Assembly: GCA_015680905.1 (NCBI GenBank)
Contig: CM027381.1
Coordinates: forward strand, 17,957,501-18,021,500
Source: Coptis chinensis
Taxonomy: Eukaryota; Streptophyta; Magnoliopsida; Ranunculales; Ranunculaceae
Direction: 5' to 3'
Length of the DNA stretch: 64,000 nucleotides
Positions within the stretch are counted from its first letter, which is position 1. Each line of letters opens with the position of its first letter. Shown here in pieces: positions 57,652 to 64,000 of this stretch. The notes under the pieces are model-generated. The model saw nothing but the letters and a program-made list of their open reading frames with translations. It had not been told where the DNA came from and did not search any database. Made by a program: the position numbers and the translations under genes.

Positions 57652-57713
57652 CATAGATAAACTGCGCATTGGAACCCATTCCACGTTCTCTAACCCATTG
57701 TGAGGAAGAAGAT
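57652..57713 (-). pseudogene. Possible short exon (minus strand)
   Basis: 62 bases between an AG and a GTATGT, encoding about SSSSQWVRERGMGSNAQFIY. Both borders look like good plant splice sites. Family not recognised; may be a chance exon-like stretch. Confidence 0.25.
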
Positions 57714-58599
57714 CTGCAAAATGCAAGAGATTTGAGGTATTACTATATCGAAGAAACAACATCCAGGTTAGCTGTCTTAAGAAATTGTCCAAAAAGAAGT
57801 CATATAAATATCTGATCCTATTAGTCATAAAGTACTTCTTGTGAAGGACATAAATTGTTGACAAAAAACTCACTGACAAACTGAAACATGCCAAAAATCC
57901 TATGTGGCAGTACTTTAGTAGCTCTATTTAGTATTCCTCCTTTGGACTTGCTCTTAATAATATTTTAGAAATTAAATCACTTTTAAGAAATTGATTAGAC
58001 ACAAAAACATTTTTTTGCAATAAGGAGCAAAACAAATGATACATAAATCGGAAGTTCAGAATAATTTCCATGGAACAAAGCAAAACCAATTAAGCATGTT
58101 GTAAGCAACTAAGCAATGTTACCTCATTATGAGTGATGTTGAGAATAGTATTGTAAGCATGTTGAGAAACACTTACAATGATACTAGTTATGAATTGATA
58201 TGGTGGAGTAGATGGCTATGCCTGATGGGTTTGATATCTATGATATATATGATGTAGGCATGGGTACTGGCAACCAAGTAACTAACTAAGCAGTGAACTT
58301 GTCTGATCCATGGTTCCTAGAGGTTATTCCGTTAGCCATCCAAGATGAGGAGCATATATTATTCTCAGGATGAAAGATTGATATGAACACTAAGTATAAT
58401 TCTTGTAACTATATGTTTCAAGTGAGCATACCCAAGACTTATAGGAGGTGATAATCTGACAATGAAAGTGCTCTTTAAAAAGTACCTGAGAACCATTCAA
58501 AGTTTTATCTAACTTCTAGCAGACAACATGGTAAGACTCTACCCATTTAGAAGTTTGAAAGTACAAAAAAGAATATGTGTGGAACAAAGAAATTAAAAC

Positions 58600-58671
58600 A
58601 ATATATACACGTGAAACTAAGAAAAACCATGGTATACATATACACGTGAAACTAAGAAAAATAATGGTATA
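58600..58671. repeat. Tandem duplication of a ~36-bp unit
   Basis: Two adjacent copies of a unit beginning ATATACACGTGAAACTAAG and ending ATGGTATAC. Few differences. Confidence 0.75.
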
Positions 58672-58962
58672 CAATTGTGACGAAGTACCAATATATTTGA
58701 AACTATTATACCTTTGATTGGTACAATCAAGTGGTAGTGTGGTACTATCTAATCATCATTGTACTAAAAGTACTTGGTTAAGCAAGGCTTGCTTAATAAG
58801 TTCAACATCTATTGTACCTGGTGAAGTACAAAATTATGGAAAATTGATAGCAAATGTGGTAGTGGCCTGGGTTACCTTGTAAGCTAGACTGCAGGATGAT
58901 ATTGAGGATATATCCATAAACCAAACACATATACATCCCAACCTACTTCTAGGAAAAACAAA

Positions 58963-59040
58963 TAGAATAATCCAATGAATTTGACATAAGATAATTTTTG
59001 GATAGAATAATCCAATGAAATTGAAAATGGTAATTTTTGG
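58963..59040. repeat. Tandem duplication of a ~37-bp unit
   Basis: AGAATAATCCAATGAA, then TTGA, then GGTAATTTTTGGA or GATAATTTTTGGA, twice in a row. Confidence 0.7.
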
Positions 59041-60413
59041 ACAACTTAAAGGAACTTGTTAAGACTAAGTACCAAGACCAAAAACCAATTTAAGAAAATT
59101 TTCTGATTACTGCATACCATAATAGCACGAATATAACTAATCTACAAAAAGAAGAAACAAAAGAAAACCTTATCTCAAATACCACCAGGAAAACACATTG
59201 TTTGCTGTCTAAACTACTGAAAGTCAAGTCCTATCAAAGATGTACAAACGAATTCTATATTAAAAGTTTTTGCTCACTTACTAAGCAAACCTACAGGACC
59301 TGTATCAAAGCTTTTGAACAATGTAATAATATGTTAAGCTATTATTGGTTTAGGTTGAGTCAGAATAGTGATGGCAAGTAAATGTAGACAATGATCTACC
59401 CCCCAATCCATCTCACCTAAAGTGAATGACTACAAACCGATTAACTTATATATGCTGCATTGACATTGAAGAAAAATAATTCATGATGTTGTAAGAGGTA
59501 AAAAACAACACTCATTTAAATTCAACAAAACATCTAATAATATCCACAGACACCACTACATAAAACCATATGAGCATATCAAATAAATGTTATAAATAAC
59601 AAAAAAAATATTTCCTACTTCACAACCAATTCAATGGTGACCAAATTCTATCAAAGATCAAACTATTTGACACCTAAGCATATAGTGCATAGCATTTGTG
59701 CGCAAATATGGCCCTACCACTTATCCAGTGTCCTCTGTATGTTGGTCCATGGTGACCATGAAGTTTTTTTTGTTTACTATTATTAAATGGAAAGCCTTTT
59801 AGAACAATAGACACATCTATAAACGATTATCTAATGCTCACAATAAAGCGTTCTAAAACAATAATCACATATGTAAAAACCATATCCTAATACCTTTTTT
59901 GATAGTTACAAATCTATTTACTTAAACACTTAAATCCCATTTTTCGGCTAAAGGTGGTATTTAACCCAAATAGCTTGTTTAACCTCTCAATGCTGGGATA
60001 ATCTGCCCTGACACCGATATTCAAGCAAAGACTAACCTACACTAATTGATATAAATAATTCATTCAAGTGCATGGAAAAAATTCTTGACAGAACAAATAT
60101 AGCACCGTTTGGAAAAATAAATATTATAAGAGAAAATAATATATAGCAATTTTTTATTTATTTTGTTGTGGTAGTAGTAAATATAGCACCATTAGACACT
60201 TGTTACATGCATTAAGAATAAACTATATTTATCCAATCAAATAATATACTTCAAAATGGAAAACTTACTTGACCGTGCAGAAAATTCGAATGATTGCCTA
60301 TGCATACTTTTGAGGGTAAGAACGTGCACAATTTCAACCCAATAAATCATGACATACACTTTATAATTTGGCATAAAACAATAAACTTACATTTACAATT
60401 GCAGGAAGAATAC
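59041..60413. other. Low-copy DNA without a recognised gene
   Basis: No supported feature. Confidence 0.3.
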
Positions 60414-60500
60414 ATGCATGAGCATCCTTTGCAACTCACGTGCAATTTGCTTCTCAACCTTGCTCAAGTCCATTAGTTGTTGACTTATTCCATCAATCAA
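60414..60500 (-). pseudogene. Open exon of an unrecognised gene (minus strand)
   Basis: Exactly 29 codons between a CAG acceptor (after a T-rich tract) and GTATTC, reading LIDGISQQLMDLSKVEKQIA then RELQRMLMH. Strongly amphipathic, probably helical or coiled coil. Codon pattern and borders look genuine. It lies 1.4 kb downstream of the LysM exon on the same strand; whether they were one gene is unknown. Confidence 0.4.
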
Positions 60501-60907
60501 CTGAGGAGAAAATAGTTAAGAGCTCAAAATAGATATGGTTGTGAACCATGGATAGAAAATAATTATAAAATGACCCCACATTATTGAACATACAAAATAA
60601 TTAGGTTGAGCATCATGCACATATTATATATATTCAGCATTGAACATGCCTAATATATGGGTTATTCTTCTTGTTGTTAGGAGGATATATAAATACTTAT
60701 GGAACTTGTGTACTGGCCCTTGACTTCTTCCCTTTCTAAACCGAAGTAGGAAGCTTCGTAGTTCTCACATTTAGCTTTTTCTTAACATCCTTACAAAGGC
60801 ACAACTTCAAACTGCCCATTTCATCTTTAAATTAGTCAGAACTTTATGTTTCAATGATAAATGCAATAATAAGTGACTATATCAAATTCAGCATTATTGG
60901 ATTGTTA

Positions 60908-61312
60908 GAGCATCTCTAGGTGGAGGTATCACCTACATATTTGCCTCCACCATTTGGAATTTCACGAAAAACCATTTCTAAGTGGAGGCAAATGTGGAGG
61001 TATCACTTGTCTAGCCGCATCTGTGGATACAAATTTGTGGTTTTGGATGCGGATGCGGCATGACATTGACAATGTCGCATGCCATTGCCAATGTTGCGTG
61101 GTTTTTTTTTTTGGCGCGACAGTAGTAATGTTACGTGGGTTTTTTTTTTTATTTAACTTTAGGCGACAGTGGTAATGGTGTGCATGGTAGACCCAACTCC
61201 AAATTTGTGACTGATATTTGCCTCCACCTAGAGTTGGTCAAATTTTGCGGATACTTGCCTCAAATTTCAGCTTCAAACATGCAAGTGATACTTCCACCAC
61301 CTAGAGATGCTC
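60908..61312. mobile_element. Tourist/Harbinger-type MITE (405 bp) with TTA duplication
   Basis: Starts GAGCATCTCTAGGTGG and ends with its inverse CCACCTAGAGATGCTC. The inverted repeats extend about 28 bases with small gaps, and the element is flanked by TTA on both sides (60905-60907, 61313-61315). A 3-bp TTA/TAA duplication is characteristic of PIF/Harbinger-derived MITEs. Further internal copies of GTGGAGGCAAAT-like sequence make it partly self-complementary. No coding capacity. Confidence 0.85.
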
Positions 61313-61908
61313 TTAGATCACAAATCAAAAATTTCTATACCATGGCGTATAACCTTACTATGATGGGTAAGGAACCTGAAATGATATTGTGTATAAATAT
61401 CATCAACACACCTATCATGATTGATATATGCAATGTTTGGAGCAAATGATACATAGAATTATGGGAAAAAAAATCACCTTCAAGATCCTTTAAGGGAACT
61501 AACCTTCATTCTAATAACAATGCTTATCAAGCATATTGGTATTTGTATTCTTGGTATTCACTCTATTAGCACAACTTCTTTGAAGAAATGATAAAAAAAA
61601 TTCCTCCACATATCCACGATAGCCTAAACAAATAAATAAGCTAGTAGTTAGTAAGTTCAAATTCATTTGTACACAAATTGAACTTATCAATCATAACAAC
61701 TCAATGTTGATGTTGGGCAACCAACAAATCAGTAGCTTTTGTTGCACGTCCTTATGATCTAGTCATACTAACTGACGTAATATACCAACCATAAGACAGA
61801 ACATGCTTGTTCAAGAGGGTATGCATCTTGACTATCCTAATAAAACCAAAAGTAATTTAGGCACTAAAAAAGGCATGTAATTCATGAACTAAATGAGGAA
61901 AGATTTAC

Positions 61909-62041
61909 CATGGGGTGGCATAACCATTTGAGAATATGGGTGAAGGTTGGTGTCTCCTGGTAATGGTATTTGCAGCGACTTAAGTGCAAGTAATTGAAGA
62001 TCGGTGACCAAGCAGCCATTCATCCTTTTAATGTCTGCCCC
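61909..62041 (-). pseudogene. LysM-domain protein exon
   Basis: 133 bases, open, between TTAG and GTAAAT. It reads ADIKRMNGCLVTDLQLLALK then SLQIPLPGDTNLHPYSQMV. This fits the second half of a LysM motif as in plant peptidoglycan-binding LysM proteins, where ...VADIKRLNGL..DLQ..ALKTLQIPLPG is typical. The rest of the gene is not found nearby, and a serine-carboxypeptidase fragment lies just upstream on the same strand. Probably a fragment, although this exon alone is undamaged. Confidence 0.6.
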
Positions 62042-62625
62042 CTAACACAGTATCACATGGCAAAAAATGGCACCCAATTCAGGAAATCTATTCTTTTCCA
62101 ACATTATTGTAGGATTAAACACCAACTGTGAGTAGTTGATGGTACCAAACCGGAAGCACTATAAAAATGCCGTATAGGAATCTGAGACTGGCCAAACACA
62201 GCTAGCTCCTAGTAAATAAAAATTTGCATTGCTTAATTTCTAGAAAGCGCACACATTCAACTGGTCTACTGAAAAAGAGCAACTATATTGTATCAATATA
62301 TAAAACCTTGTAACATTCTGTTTTAAAAATCCGAAAGATAAACATCTTGAGTAGGAAACAACATATTCACTATTTCTCGACAATTCTGATATCGCTAAAA
62401 TAAACATAATCAATTCAGGGAGTGCTTGGCCTACTATGTCTTTTCTATAATTTCCTTAATACATAATAAATTAATAATACATGTTGGTGGATGGAAATAG
62501 GTAATAGGTCGGTAATACCTGTTGTGTATTGAACTTTCAAAGGGTTATGTGCATTCTTAAAAAAAAATTGTAGACTTTTCACTTAAGAACTGGCCTTAAC
62601 TTCAATAATATATTCTACACGAAGG

Positions 62626-62935
62626 CAAAGCCACTGGAAACTCCCAAATCCATCTTGTGTTTTGTTGTTAAAAATCAATCCCTTGTACGCTTCTACGTAT
62701 CCTCCAACCTGCCAGGCCATCATATCATAACAATCAAATTCAATGTCAGAACATCATCTTAGTAGTATTAGTAGTGGAAGTATATATGACCATGACTCGC
62801 GTATTTTACCTCTTTGTTAGTGTACCATGTGCGCCAAGCGGTCTCAATGGGAAGCTTAAAAGTGTTGATTGAGTACATCGATGATATATGTAACTGGAGC
62901 ATGGCCATCAGTATCTCCACTATAAAAGGGGTCAA
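62626..62935 (-). pseudogene. Serine carboxypeptidase-like (SCPL) gene fragment
   Basis: SCPL proteins are secreted or vacuolar alpha/beta-hydrolases. The exon at 62935-62811 reads YSGDTDGHAPVT, in which the second Asp of SGDTDG is the usual catalytic-triad Asp. A frame shift (about four extra bases, TATA) follows, and the other frame continues MYSINTFKLPIETAWRTWYT to a GT donor. The next exon (from 62709) reads VGGYVEAYKGLIF before losing similarity, so the catalytic His region is missing. The family's usual order is ..YSGDTDG...YSIN..LP....WRPWY...VGGYVE.Y.GLTF. Confidence 0.8.
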
Positions 62936-64000
62936 CTATGATTAATATACTAACTATAGCAATATAACTTTTACATAAATTGTGCTCCTAAATTTTTTTT
63001 TATGTTGAACAAAGCCTTATAATTCAAACCCATGTTAGATGGCTTGTTTTTATCAGTGATACATATGGTGTATTGTCAAAACATGGTTTAATAGCAATCA
63101 CCACAAAGTATTCCTATCAAAAGGAATTCTAATGGCGTAGAAGAATAGGTTTGAAGAATGGACCCAAAGATCCATGAAAGAAGAAGAAAATAATGTAAAA
63201 TGAGTTAGAGAACTGAATTATCTTAAGTACACTGTAATTTAGGCGTGAGAGTTAATCTTATAAACAAAGTTGTTCAAAGGCAGAACTCCAAAGTGAAGGC
63301 ATGACTACTGTGGTTTCATTACCACTAGTAGCTATGAACAGAGAAGTTATTGCAACTTCAATTAAGAGACTCTGACATGTGAAAGAGTCTTCTGATGCCT
63401 ATTAATAAATTATAGGTAGTAATACCTCACGTTTAATACCTATGGATGCAGTTGTTTTCTAGCAATATCGACATTTCTTCAAACCATATACATTTGAACA
63501 GTATACATATTTGTTTCACTTAACTAACCATGATCATGAGTCCACAAACAAATACAAAAAACAACTTCTCATAAAAAATAGGTAAGAGAAAACAATGCAC
63601 CTGGTTGTTTCTAGGACTTAGCTGATCAGAGTAATTTCTTCCTAGAAGATCCTCTATTCATTTCCATCTTCGACAACACTTCAGACTACTAAACCAAAAA
63701 TCTTCTGCATTAAACATATTTGGCAAAAATCTTTAATTCCAAACCATCAAATTGTAAGGGAATATAAAAAAAAAATAAGAAGACATCTAATAAAAGAAAA
63801 TTTAATTCGCCAACTCCATTGGACAGAGTGTAATCACTTTCAGCTCAATAATCCAACTAAAAAGAAGAGAGACTGGGAGTGCAATTTCATCCTACTGATC
63901 TGGAAAATAGATAGCTAATTTTTTTGTGTCATAAAGGTCTTCTTCACAAATTTACTTCTAAGCTTTATCCTGGTCATGTAACGTACACTTGATTTAGCTG
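62936..64000. other. Low-copy DNA at the window end, no gene recognised
   Basis: Upstream SCPL exons would be expected here on the minus strand, but I see none. No repeat or ORF of note. Confidence 0.3.

Noticed and set aside
1..64000. tRNA, rRNA or organellar insertions
   Set aside because: Scanned by eye for tRNA arms and conserved rRNA phrases on both strands; none convincing. A tRNA-scan program would be decisive.

Overview
This window is plant nuclear DNA, most likely from a eudicot. It is AT-rich, lacks long bacterial-style genes, has GT-AG split exons, and is dominated by Ty3/gypsy (Metaviridae) retrotransposons of the Athila type, with MITE, CACTA-like and Helitron-like sequences. 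I cannot name the species. Almost every coding remnant is broken; no intact multi-exon protein-coding gene is certain.

Layout. Bases 1-5577 hold low-copy DNA: a decayed piece of an alpha-glucan water dikinase gene (718-1930), the repeat-rich end of a CACTA-like transposon (3171-3797), a Helitron-like 3' end (4374-4401) and a small four-exon gene with one in-frame TAG (4614-5235). Bases 5578-8042 hold two inverted copies of one foldback MITE flanking a broken F-box gene. Bases 8043-37111 are a three-level retrotransposon nest. Element C (minus strand, only gag and protease left) is split by element B (9669-35452, plus strand, perfect 5-bp target duplication CTGAT). Element B is itself split by element A (15808-27057, plus strand, target duplication CTTGG/CTTCG) between its RNase H and integrase regions. 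Bases 37112-54354 are low-copy DNA bounded by two Helitron-like 3' ends, with fragments of a coiled-coil gene and of a protein phosphatase 4 catalytic-subunit gene, plus a complete solo LTR (48980-50466, perfect TSD CATAT). Bases 54355-64000 hold scattered minus-strand exon-like pieces (a LysM protein, a serine carboxypeptidase), short tandem duplications and a Tourist-type MITE with TTA target duplication.

How the retroelement parts fit together. A and B each carry LTR - primer site - GC-rich repeated leader - gag/protease - RT/RNase H - env-like ORF - long 3' noncoding region - hairpin plus polypurine tract - LTR. A has lost the whole integrase region and the second catalytic Asp of its RT. 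B has lost the RT palm but keeps the integrase D, D and E positions. B carries two diverged env-like ORFs. The most unusual structure is a GC-rich repeat (consensus near GAGCGCGACCCGCGCC) placed before gag and again before each env-like ORF in both elements, together with a polypurine-like motif (GTTTGGGGGTGG) repeated after each 3' ORF. This suggests a modular gene-cassette organisation. A long 3' noncoding region is also shared by the two subfamilies, with blocks that look more conserved than the coding regions.
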